DNA of 53,805 nucleotides from Bacteroides xylanisolvens XB1A. GTDB taxonomy: Bacteria > Bacteroidota > Bacteroidia > Bacteroidales > Bacteroidaceae. Every line of letters begins with the position of its first letter. Positions within the stretch are counted from its first letter, which is position 1. Below are positions 1-8,288 of this stretch, in pieces. The stretch is from NCBI RefSeq assembly GCF_000210075.1, contig NC_021017.1:1052858-1106662 (forward strand), read 5' to 3'. The notes beneath the pieces were generated by a model. It was not told the origin of the DNA. It worked only from the letters and a program-made list of their open reading frames with translations, and searched no databases. The position numbers and the translations under genes are program-made.

Positions 1-25
1 TATCATATTATCATATATAAGGTAT

Positions 26-62
26 AAGTGGGCTGCAATCTTTTTTGTGGCCCACTTTTTTT
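26..62 (+). terminator. Rho-independent terminator
   Basis: AAGTGGGC at 26-33 pairs with GCCCACTT at 50-57, followed by a T run. It probably ends a gene left of the window; the mirrored arms could also act on the minus strand. Confidence 0.75.
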
Positions 63-306
63 ATGATATTCTCTAAATAGCCCCCCCTCTCGCACAATCT
101 TTTCATATAGTTTACCTAAATAAGGCGCAATATAGGGCTATCCTAAAAAAAATGGCATATATTTGTATAACAAACAAATAGATCGGCATAAAATAATTAT
201 CAACACTTTAAAATTCAAATTATAAAAAACGAATTTATCAAAGAAACATTATTTAGTCGTTCCATAAAAAAACAATAACTGTTTAACTAAACTATATATT
301 TAAAGA
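63..306 (+). promoter_or_regulatory. Intergenic leader with candidate promoter for the alkC-like gene
   Basis: AT-rich non-coding stretch. It holds TATATTTG at 158-165, a full match to the Bacteroides -7 element TAnnTTTG. No TTTG was seen at the expected -33 spacing. If used, it leaves a leader of about 135 nt before the ATG at 307. Nothing else recognisable was seen. Confidence 0.4.
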
Positions 307-1446
307 ATGGCAGAACCTTTTAAAAACATGTTTAACGAGCAATTTTTCGATCTGTTTACGAAAGATTTGAAACTTGTTATCGACGATTTTGATGCTTGCG
401 AGTTTGTATCTCAAGTGATGGACGATGAATGGGAAGGCAGGGAACTTAAACAACGCTGCATGCACATCACAACGGTGCTAAGAAAGTTTTTACCGGCAGA
501 TTACAAAGAGGCGATCGCTAAGATACTTGAATTGTTGGATCATATAAAAAAGACACGGCCTGATTTCTCGGTGATAGACGACACGAAGTTTGGTTTGACT
601 TTAGAGTATGGGGGGATTCTGGATAATTATGTCGAACAATATGGACTGGACGATTACGAAACTTCTGTCAAGGCGATAGAGAAAATCACGCAGTTCACAA
701 GTTGCGAGTTTGTGGCTCATTCTTTTATTATCAAATATCCGGATCAGATGATGAAACAGATGTTGGTTTGGTCGAAACACGAACATTGGGGAGTCAGGCG
801 GCTTGCGTCAGAAGGCTGTCGTCCGCGTCTTCCCTGGGCGATGGCGTTGCCGAACCTGAAAGAGAATCCTGCGCCTATCATTCCTATTCTGGAAAATCTA
901 AAAAATGATCCGGCAAGATTTGTGCGATTGAGCGTTGCCAATAATTTGAATGATATTGCGAAAGATAATCCCGAAATCGTTATTGATTTAGTGAAGAAAT
1001 GGAAGGGAGAATCGAAAGAGGTGGATTGGATTATTAAACACGGTTGCCGGACGCTCTTAAAACAAGGCAATCCGGAAGTGATGGAGTTGTTTGGCTTCAA
1101 CTCTACTATCAGCAATATCTGTGTGGAGGATTTCCAAATTTCAAGCCCGGAAGTGAAAGTCGGGGATTCGTTGGAGGTTAGTTTTAAACTGTTGAACAAG
1201 AACGATCAAACAACCAAGATACGACTCGAATATGGAATCTATTACCAAAAAGCAAATGGAACGTTGACGAAGAAAGTGCATAAAATCAGCGAGAAAGAAT
1301 ATGTCAGGAACTCAACCACGCGAATCACCCGAAAACATTCTTTCCGGGTGGTTACAACGAGGAAGCTCCATCTCGGACTTCATCAAATTGCTATGATTAT
1401 CAACGGGAATGAATTTGAAAAATATAGTTTTGAGTTGATTGAATAA
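307..1446 (+). CDS. alkC: DNA alkylation repair glycosylase, AlkC-like with C-terminal Ig-like domain
   Basis: A 379-residue protein of the HEAT-like-repeat DNA glycosylase family (AlkC/AlkD), which excises N-alkylated bases such as 3-methyladenine without flipping the base. Residues 1-265 are alpha-helical repeats; the stretch around residues 155-185 (WSKHEHWGVRRLASEGCRPR, then LPWA) is the conserved AlkC-type segment. From about residue 270 the sequence becomes beta-rich (VEDFQISSPEVKVGDSLEVS), as expected for the Ig-like domain that some AlkC proteins use for DNA contact. There is no signal peptide, so it is cytoplasmic. It stands alone and converges with the SusD gene only 9 nt downstream, so the two 3' ends nearly touch. 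The family call is firm; AlkC rather than another AlkD-like clade is inferred from length and the C-terminal domain. Confidence 0.85.
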   Translation: MAEPFKNMFNEQFFDLFTKDLKLVIDDFDACEFVSQVMDDEWEGRELKQRCMHITTVLRKFLPADYKEAIAKILELLDHIKKTRPDFSVIDDTKFGLTLEYGGILDNYVEQYGLDDYETSVKAIEKITQFTSCEFVAHSFIIKYPDQMMKQMLVWSKHEHWGVRRLASEGCRPRLPWAMALPNLKENPAPIIPILENLKNDPARFVRLSVANNLNDIAKDNPEIVIDLVKKWKGESKEVDWIIKHGCRTLLKQGNPEVMELFGFNSTISNICVEDFQISSPEVKVGDSLEVSFKLLNKNDQTTKIRLEYGIYYQKANGTLTKKVHKISEKEYVRNSTTRITRKHSFRVVTTRKLHLGLHQIAMIINGNEFEKYSFELIE

Positions 1447-1455
1447 TAACTGCTG

Positions 1456-3273
1456 TTAATACCCCGGATTCTGCTTCAACTTCGTATTCATCACCCGTAT
1501 TTTCTCCGGTATAGGGAACACGGTAGTATATCCGTTTCCCTCATCCGGCAATTGCGGACGGCTACTGTAAGCTCTTGTAAACTTCCCGAAGCGAACCAAA
1601 TCTTGACGTCTCCAACCTTCCCAAGCCAGTTCCAGTTGGCGTTCGGCAAGGATATTCTCTAAAGTGGCAGTGCGAAAGGAGGCATTGACGCGGCTACGGA
1701 CTTCATTCAGTTCTTCATCTCCACTGGCTCCATTGCGCACTTTCGCTTCACTCTTCATCAACAGAGCATCCGCGTAGCGGAACAATACAATATCATTCTC
1801 CATCAACTTACCGTCTTTTGTGGCAGTCGGGTCAACTTCGTACTTCTTCATACGGGCTCCTGCTGTTTGTTCATACGGGGTATCTGTAATATCCAGAGCT
1901 ACTTTCCAGGGCAGATACTCCAATACGGTGCCATCATCCAGCTTGATGATGTTTCCTTTCAGGTCGCGCACTACTCCCGCAAAATAGCAAATATCAAAGC
2001 GGGGATCTTGTTCGGCTGTTTCATAACCGAAGGTTTGGAGGGCTTCAATAGTTGCACTGGGGCCGTTCTCACCGCTTAGGCCGTACGCCTTGGCATGGTT
2101 GTAGTGGCGGGAGCGGAATAGATATTGCATTTGATTGGTGTACAAGGTTTTATTCATCGGAATGGTAAAAATATTCTCTATCGATGATTCATTAAAAATG
2201 GAGAAATTCGTTTCGTATTTTGGTTCCAATTCATTGTAGCCCATCGCCTTTAGCTGGTCACAGTAGTAGATGACTGTTTCCCACGCATTGAGTTCGTTGC
2301 CGTTCACTGTAAACTTTATGTTTTTTCCGTCCGGACGTTGTCCGTCTGTCCAATCATTATCCGTATAGACTTCGGAATTCAGAGCCAGTTTAGCCAATAG
2401 GAAAGTGACTACCGGACGGGTGATACGGCCATAATAAGGACCGGACTGGTTACTGTGCGCATCGCTCAACAGAGGAGCCGCTTCCTGCAATTCCTTGAAT
2501 ACAAACTCAAAAACCGTTTTCCGTTCACTCTGGACAACATCTTTCATTGCCACTGAAGAGGATTGAACCAACGGGATGCGTCCGAACAAATCCATCAGAT
2601 AATAATAATACATGGCTCGCATGGCCTGCACTTCCGCCCGGTATGCCGGAAGTACAGCATCGGAATGGGTTTCGGCAAACTTGTCTATCCGTTCGAGCGA
2701 TTTGTTGCTTAGCATGACGACTTTGTAAAGATATTCCCATGTAGCTTGGATAGCGTCATTCTCTACTCCCCAATCGTGCAGGTAAAGTCCTTGCCAAAAG
2801 CCGCCATCGTACCAGTCGCCTCCACGGGTGGGGATAATGGCTTCGTCGGAAGTGAAAGTGTTCAGGTCGTAGACTCCCCTACCCGTTCCCTGCAATCCCT
2901 GACTGTCGCTATAACCGCCTATGTAAGTATAAAGTGAAGCTACCGCATTGAGATATACTTCCGAGATCGTATTGTAGACATCCTCTTCCGGTAGTTTGTC
3001 TTTCGGATTTTCCTGTAAGAACTTATCACAGGAAAATAAGGTTAGACTCGTCACCAGAAAAAATAATAATATTCTTGAAGGGTAGATTATTTGCTTTGAG
3101 AGTCGTTCTACTCTCCTTAAAATCGGCTCTGTATTTTGTACTAATTCTGTTTTACTCTGCAAAAGAGATTCTGACTTTTGCGACAACTGTTGACGACTTT
3201 GTATAAACAGTTCAACCTTCTGCAAAAACTGATTTCTATTTTTCATATATCGTTTCATCCTCTCCTCCTCCAT
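1456..3273 (-). CDS. SusD/RagB-family surface lipoprotein with unusual N-terminal extension
   Basis: 605 residues. This is the surface glycan-binding partner that caps the SusC barrel encoded just upstream. The lipobox LTLFSC and mature start CDKFLQENPKDKLPEE are typical SusD, followed by the TPR-rich fold and the family's end (VFPIPEKIRVMNTKLKQNPGY). The lipobox is unusually deep, at about residue 81, because about 60 charged residues precede the hydrophobic segment. The extension shows a degenerate 13-14-residue repeat (QKVELFIQSRQ, QKSESLLQSK, QNTEPILRR). The ATG at 3273 overlaps the SusC stop as TAATG, which favours translational coupling from this start, but starts at 3258 or 3246 are possible and a start nearer the hydrophobic core would lack a usual context. 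Last gene of the sialidase locus. Confidence 0.88.
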   Translation of the reverse strand: MEEERMKRYMKNRNQFLQKVELFIQSRQQLSQKSESLLQSKTELVQNTEPILRRVERLSKQIIYPSRILLFFLVTSLTLFSCDKFLQENPKDKLPEEDVYNTISEVYLNAVASLYTYIGGYSDSQGLQGTGRGVYDLNTFTSDEAIIPTRGGDWYDGGFWQGLYLHDWGVENDAIQATWEYLYKVVMLSNKSLERIDKFAETHSDAVLPAYRAEVQAMRAMYYYYLMDLFGRIPLVQSSSVAMKDVVQSERKTVFEFVFKELQEAAPLLSDAHSNQSGPYYGRITRPVVTFLLAKLALNSEVYTDNDWTDGQRPDGKNIKFTVNGNELNAWETVIYYCDQLKAMGYNELEPKYETNFSIFNESSIENIFTIPMNKTLYTNQMQYLFRSRHYNHAKAYGLSGENGPSATIEALQTFGYETAEQDPRFDICYFAGVVRDLKGNIIKLDDGTVLEYLPWKVALDITDTPYEQTAGARMKKYEVDPTATKDGKLMENDIVLFRYADALLMKSEAKVRNGASGDEELNEVRSRVNASFRTATLENILAERQLELAWEGWRRQDLVRFGKFTRAYSSRPQLPDEGNGYTTVFPIPEKIRVMNTKLKQNPGY

Positions 3274-6017
3274 TAAAAGTTAATACTCAATCCTAAGGTG
3301 TACGTCCGTGCCAACGGATACCCCCGTTTATCGTCCACGCCCAACGTTGAGTTCACCGTGGAACTGTTAATCATGGGCGAAAGTCCCGAATAACCGGAGA
3401 TGGTTGCCAGATTGTTGACAGTAAATGCTAAGCGCAGGGAACGGACGTATTTCTTTAGTTTCTGCACCTTCTCAATCGGCACGTTCCAGCCCAGCGTCAC
3501 ATAGTCGAAGTTGACGTAATCTCCCTTTTCCAGCCAATAGTCGGTGGCAGTCTGATCCTTGATGTTCTGTTGCGGAGCTTTCTTCATTACATTGTAGTCG
3601 GGGAAGATATTCATGTTCATATAGGTCAGGGAAGTTCCGTTGTAGATTTTATGTCCGAAAGCTCCGTTTATCTGCAAAGACAGGTCGAAACGCTTGTAAC
3701 GGAAACTGATGTTAGATCCCAGAATCGTTTTGGGTACGGCTTGTCCTGCCACGTAGCGGTCTTCACCATCTTCCAGACTGACGCCTCCGCCATTCAGGTC
3801 GGCAATGCCATAGGTATATCCACCGTTTCCGTCGGACTCCAGTCCGGTGCTGTGAGGGAGATAGAACACGCCCAACGGTTGCCCCACCATCTGATAAACG
3901 ATGTGGTTGTAGCCGCCGTGGAAGCCGGCTCCATCAAGGCTGGCAAGACTTTTATATTCGGAAGCGGAAAGCATTTCGCCGTTATACATACCGCTCAATG
4001 AAAGCAGTTTGTTGCGCTGAAAGGTGATGTTGGCATTGATATTCAGTTCCATGTCCTTCGTTTTCAAAGGGGTGATACCGATGGCGATTTCCGTACCCCA
4101 GTTGCGCATGGAGCCGATATTGGCAAGCAAGGTGTTATAGGTGAAAGGGGGCACGCTTACGTTGTAAAGGTAAAGCATATCCGTGGTGCGGGAGTTGTAA
4201 TAGTTGGCGGAAAGCAACAGGCGGTTGCCGAATAAAGCGATGTCGAAACCGGTATTAAAGGTATGTTTCACTTCCCATTTCAGATCGGGATTCGTATTCC
4301 GGAGATCTCCCAAAGATACAATGGCGGAGTTTCCGACGGGGACGACACCGTTCGGCTTGACAAGATTCAGTGTTGTGTATGAGTCAATCCCGCTTTGGTT
4401 ACCTGCCAGACCGTAACCGATACGGAATTTCAGATTGTCTATCACGGGGAATTGCTTCATAAATTCTTCTTCACTAATCACCCATGCCGCGGATGCAGAG
4501 GGGAAAAAGCCCCATTTATGGTTGGCTCCGAATTTGGAGGAAGCATCTGTACGGGCGTTCAACGTCAGTACGTAGCGGTCGGCGTATGTATAATTGAAGC
4601 GTCCCATGAAAGATGCCAGGCGCGGTTGCTCGTAGTAGGAATTAGTGCCTTCCCACAAACGGAGCGCTCCTGCCTGAAGGTTATTATACCCGAACTTATC
4701 GGTGCTGAAATTGCTGACTGTGGTATAATAGCCTGTGTAAGTCTCTTTCTGAAGTTCGGCAAGTGCCAGTACGTCAAAGAAATGCTTTTTCCAGTTTTTC
4801 TTATAGGTCAGCATCATGTTTCCCAATAAGGATTCGCGCTTTTTGGTTCCTTTGTATGCCTGACCGTTCGCCCAGACGGAAGTGGGGAGGTATTGCGAAT
4901 TTTCTACGATATTGTAAGTATAAGCTCCGAACAGGCTTAGTTTCAGTCCTTCCATCAGATTGAAAGTGAGACGGGCGTGCGTACTGATGTGCGAAGTGGC
5001 ATCATCGTCCTGCACTTCCATCCATGCCAATGGATTGGTGATTTGGCTGGCGGTCGTTATTCCGTCCCACGAATTGGTGACGGGGTCTTTATGATTGGGA
5101 TAGGTAGGATTGAACGTAGCTGCCGAATAGAACGTTTTCTGATAATCTACCAGGTTATGATTCTTCTGAATGGAGCCGAACATTCCCAGTTCGCAGTTCA
5201 GGAAGCCGTCGAACATTTTCTGATTCATGTTCATATTTGAAGTGAAATTCTTCATGTCTTCATTCAGAATCACTCCCTGACGATCCATAAAACCGAGGGA
5301 AACACGATAACTGGACTCACTGGAACCGCCATAAAAGGCGATATGATGATTCTGTTGCAGTCCTGTCTGCTCAATCTCTTTCTGGAAATCGGTATTGTTC
5401 CCTTTGTCCAGAATGGAAATGCCTCGTTCCGATGCTACGCGGCGGAATTCATCACCGGACAGCATTTTCAAATTCTTGTAGACGGTGGAAATCCCGAAGC
5501 TACCGTTGTAAGCCACCTGTGTCCTGCCACTCATCCCTTTTTTGGTGGTGACTTCTATCACACCGGATGCACCTCGCGAACCGTACTGTGCGGTTTCGGA
5601 AGCGTCTTTCAGGATGGTAAAACTCTCAATATCCGTAGGGTAAATGGAGGTAAGCATACTCAAGTCGCCAAATACTCCGTCGACGATAATCAAAGGGTCG
5701 TTGCCGCTGGTCAGTGAGGTAGTTCCCCGCAGGCGTACCGCATCCAGAGCCGCCGGTCCGTTGGAACCCCGCTGGATGGTCAAACCCGGCACACGTCCAC
5801 GGATTGCTTCCAAAGGGTTCGTTATCTGGTCTTTGTTCATCTGTGTCTCCGTGATTTTCTCTACGGAGCCGGACAGGGTTTTCAAACTTCCGGTGGCATA
5901 TCCTACGGTAATCAATGAATCTATGGGCGCGACGGGAATCTTCTGTGCCAACGTGCCCTCGCACGGGATTACCAGAAGAAGAAGGCTGTAGAAAATGAGT
6001 CTAGCGTGTTGTACCAT
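3273..6017 (-). CDS. SusC/RagA-family TonB-dependent outer-membrane transporter
   Basis: 914 residues: signal peptide (MVQHARLIFYSLLLLVIPCEGTLAQ), a likely TonB-box region (SLITVGYATG), a plug domain (about 35-150, with the family motif ESFTILKDASETAQYGSRGASGVI) and a 22-strand-type barrel ending in a C-terminal Phe. It imports oligosaccharides captured by the SusD partner, whose ATG overlaps its stop. Most SusC proteins carry a carboxypeptidase-D-like domain of about 80 residues ahead of the plug; here it is absent and the protein is correspondingly short. It has its own candidate promoter (TATATTTG at 6043-6050, minus strand) directly after a strong hairpin terminator, so it may be transcribed apart from the glycosidases. 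Confidence 0.92.
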   Translation of the reverse strand: MVQHARLIFYSLLLLVIPCEGTLAQKIPVAPIDSLITVGYATGSLKTLSGSVEKITETQMNKDQITNPLEAIRGRVPGLTIQRGSNGPAALDAVRLRGTTSLTSGNDPLIIVDGVFGDLSMLTSIYPTDIESFTILKDASETAQYGSRGASGVIEVTTKKGMSGRTQVAYNGSFGISTVYKNLKMLSGDEFRRVASERGISILDKGNNTDFQKEIEQTGLQQNHHIAFYGGSSESSYRVSLGFMDRQGVILNEDMKNFTSNMNMNQKMFDGFLNCELGMFGSIQKNHNLVDYQKTFYSAATFNPTYPNHKDPVTNSWDGITTASQITNPLAWMEVQDDDATSHISTHARLTFNLMEGLKLSLFGAYTYNIVENSQYLPTSVWANGQAYKGTKKRESLLGNMMLTYKKNWKKHFFDVLALAELQKETYTGYYTTVSNFSTDKFGYNNLQAGALRLWEGTNSYYEQPRLASFMGRFNYTYADRYVLTLNARTDASSKFGANHKWGFFPSASAAWVISEEEFMKQFPVIDNLKFRIGYGLAGNQSGIDSYTTLNLVKPNGVVPVGNSAIVSLGDLRNTNPDLKWEVKHTFNTGFDIALFGNRLLLSANYYNSRTTDMLYLYNVSVPPFTYNTLLANIGSMRNWGTEIAIGITPLKTKDMELNINANITFQRNKLLSLSGMYNGEMLSASEYKSLASLDGAGFHGGYNHIVYQMVGQPLGVFYLPHSTGLESDGNGGYTYGIADLNGGGVSLEDGEDRYVAGQAVPKTILGSNISFRYKRFDLSLQINGAFGHKIYNGTSLTYMNMNIFPDYNVMKKAPQQNIKDQTATDYWLEKGDYVNFDYVTLGWNVPIEKVQKLKKYVRSLRLAFTVNNLATISGYSGLSPMINSSTVNSTLGVDDKRGYPLARTYTLGLSINF

Positions 6018-6042
6018 ATTCTTAGTTTTTAAGGTAATAATA

Positions 6043-6050
6043 CAAATATA
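6043..6050 (-). promoter_or_regulatory. Candidate -7 promoter element for susCD
   Basis: On the minus strand this reads TATATTTG, matching TAnnTTTG, 26 nt before the SusC start codon. No -33 TTTG at the usual spacing. Confidence 0.45.
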
Positions 6051-6054
6051 ACAA

Positions 6055-6091
6055 AAAAAGAGGGAATCTGGTTGAGTAGATTCCCTCTTTT
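6055..6091 (-). terminator. Bidirectional hairpin terminator between hexosaminidase and susC
   Basis: AAAAGAGGGAATCT and AGATTCCCTCTTTT form a 14-bp perfect stem with an 8-nt loop and T runs on both strands. In the minus direction it lies downstream of the GH20 gene and just before the SusC promoter element, so it could separate glycosidase and transporter transcripts or limit read-through into susCD. Confidence 0.8.
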
Positions 6092-6212
6092 ATTTAAATG
6101 ATATTGACAGGTTGAAATCAGCAAGTCCGGATGATACGGATTACACGGTTGCTTTAGGCCGGAATAATCCTAAAAAAACGCATCATACGTATTATCCTTA
6201 TGCCTGCAATAT

Positions 6213-8288
6213 TTATTTCACAATAATCTCATCCGTAAATATCCAGCCTCCGAATTCACTTCCGGCCTGTGCCTGATAGCGTACGTATCTTCCTTTGGCT
6301 TCGCCCTGCCATGAAATATCCGTAAAGCGGATGGGTGTTTCTTTGCTCACTTCAAAGTGTTGTTTGCGCAACTCGGTGAAATGGGTTCCGTCATCGGAAA
6401 TGGAAATCACCACAGTCTCCGGCAGGAATACTTCCGCGCCTACCACCTGCATAAAGGCGGCAGTGACAGAATGGATGGAGGTTTCTTTTTCCATATCAAT
6501 CGTCACATCGAGGCGGTTGTCCGAGATGAATCCTTGCCACGAGCCATCACCATAGGTCCAATCGCCACGTATGCCGTCCGTCAGAGCGGTGTTTCCCTGT
6601 GCCGGATAATGGGAGCTGTAAGGTGAATTATAAATCACCTTTTTACCCAATGCCAGATGGCTGACCGATTGAAGCGACTCGGGACGGCTGCCGATTTCTT
6701 TTTTCAAATCGAAAGGATGGTATCCTTTTGCCTGCAAATCGGCCACTGCCGACAATGCACGGGTATGGAAATCCGGCCATGACTTACGTTCCGGAGCCGA
6801 CCAGGCTGTTTCCGCCAATGCCAGGATTCGGGGGTAAATCATATACTCCACGTGTTCGGGAGTGGGAATGTATTCCACCCATAGGTTGCCCTGCACACCG
6901 TAGACCAACTTCGCCTGTTCCGCAGTTAAAGAAGCGGGAACGGGATTGTAAGAATATACTTTCTTCAACGGCAGGTATCCACCGATGGCTTCCGGCTGCG
7001 AATATGGGGCATCCTGATAACTGTCCAGATAGCAGTAGGCACCCGGCGTCATGATGGCACGATGGCCGGAGGTTACGGCAGCGATGCCACCCTCTTCTCC
7101 ACGCCATGACATGACGGTTGCGTTGGGGGCAATGCCTCCCTGCAGAATCTCGTCCCACCCCAGCAGATGACGTCCATGATTGTTCAGGAACTTCTCAATG
7201 CGGTGTATCAGGTAGCTTTGCAGCTCGTCTACATTGGCAAGATGCTCGTCCGTCATTCTCTTCTGACATTTCGGGCAGGTCTTCCAAGCCGACTTGCCGG
7301 CCTCATCGCCACCGATATGAATGTATTCGGAAGGGAAAAGTTCCATGACTTCCGTCAACACATTTTCCAGAAACGTGAAGGTTTCTTCATTGCCGACACA
7401 GAAATCGGAGTTCTTGTAAGGTTCACCCGAACAGGATAACTGCGGGTAGGCTGCCAGCACTTCTTCCGAATGGGAGGGCATCTCAATCTCGGGAATCACC
7501 GTGATATAATGCTGACGGGCATATTCCAAGATTTCACGAATATCATCCTGGGTGTAATAACCGCCGTAAGCTCCGGGAGCATCGAAACGGACATATTTAC
7601 GTCCGCCGTTCCACCATTGCTTCCAGGTGGGATCTGTACGCCAGGCCGCAAATTCGGTCAGCAAAGGGTATTTCTTGATTTCTAACCGCCAGCCTGCCGC
7701 ATCGGTCAGATGCAGGTGCAGACGGTTGATTTTGTAATACGCCAGTGCGTCTATCTGTTTCTTTATAAACTCTTTGGTAGAAAAGTGGCGGGACACGTCC
7801 AGCATCAGTCCACGGTAAGCAAAACGGGGAGTGTCTTCTATCTCGACAGAGGCTATGGAATAGCTGCCTGCCCCCGAAGGTTGTGCCAACTGCAACAGGG
7901 TTTGCAGACCATAGAATAATCCGGCTCCCGAAGTGGCGCGTATCAGGATTTGTTGCGGAGTGACGGAAAGGGTATAGCTTTCCGGCGATGGCAACTGGTG
8001 GTTCTTTTCAGTTATCAACAGAGAAAGTATATTCTGCGTATCCTTCTTTTTCCCTTTCTTCAAATGAACCGGCAATGCTTGCAAGCAATTTTCCAGAAGC
8101 TGCGCTTCTAAACCCTGCAAGTTTATATAAAGTTTTGTGTTCTCTGACAGTAAAAAACAGCCCGTCCCCTGCTCCATTTTTAATGGGACAGGTATGACGG
8201 ACTGTGCTTTGAGGGAATGTGCGGTTAAGCACATTCCCAATACCCATAAGAAAAGACAAACTTTAGCGTATCTATTTCTTATATTCAT
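6213..8288 (-). CDS. GH20 beta-N-acetylhexosaminidase
   Basis: 691 residues with a signal peptide ending near SLKAQS, so it is periplasmic or exported. Order: GH20b-type N domain (about 30-150), GH20 (beta/alpha)8 barrel (about 155-505) and a C-terminal discoidin-like (F5/8) carbohydrate-binding domain (about 555-690). The catalytic Asp-Glu pair of the substrate-assisted mechanism lies in YIHIGGDEAGK near residue 326; HLHLTDAAGWRLEIKKYP and VIPEIEMPSH are conserved barrel motifs. It releases terminal beta-linked GlcNAc or GalNAc. The start ATG overlaps the stop of the upstream GH20 gene (TAATG), implying coupled translation. The two GH20 enzymes are paralogues but diverged, so probably differ in linkage or acceptor preference. 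Confidence 0.93.
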   Translation of the reverse strand: MNIRNRYAKVCLFLWVLGMCLTAHSLKAQSVIPVPLKMEQGTGCFLLSENTKLYINLQGLEAQLLENCLQALPVHLKKGKKKDTQNILSLLITEKNHQLPSPESYTLSVTPQQILIRATSGAGLFYGLQTLLQLAQPSGAGSYSIASVEIEDTPRFAYRGLMLDVSRHFSTKEFIKKQIDALAYYKINRLHLHLTDAAGWRLEIKKYPLLTEFAAWRTDPTWKQWWNGGRKYVRFDAPGAYGGYYTQDDIREILEYARQHYITVIPEIEMPSHSEEVLAAYPQLSCSGEPYKNSDFCVGNEETFTFLENVLTEVMELFPSEYIHIGGDEAGKSAWKTCPKCQKRMTDEHLANVDELQSYLIHRIEKFLNNHGRHLLGWDEILQGGIAPNATVMSWRGEEGGIAAVTSGHRAIMTPGAYCYLDSYQDAPYSQPEAIGGYLPLKKVYSYNPVPASLTAEQAKLVYGVQGNLWVEYIPTPEHVEYMIYPRILALAETAWSAPERKSWPDFHTRALSAVADLQAKGYHPFDLKKEIGSRPESLQSVSHLALGKKVIYNSPYSSHYPAQGNTALTDGIRGDWTYGDGSWQGFISDNRLDVTIDMEKETSIHSVTAAFMQVVGAEVFLPETVVISISDDGTHFTELRKQHFEVSKETPIRFTDISWQGEAKGRYVRYQAQAGSEFGGWIFTDEIIVK

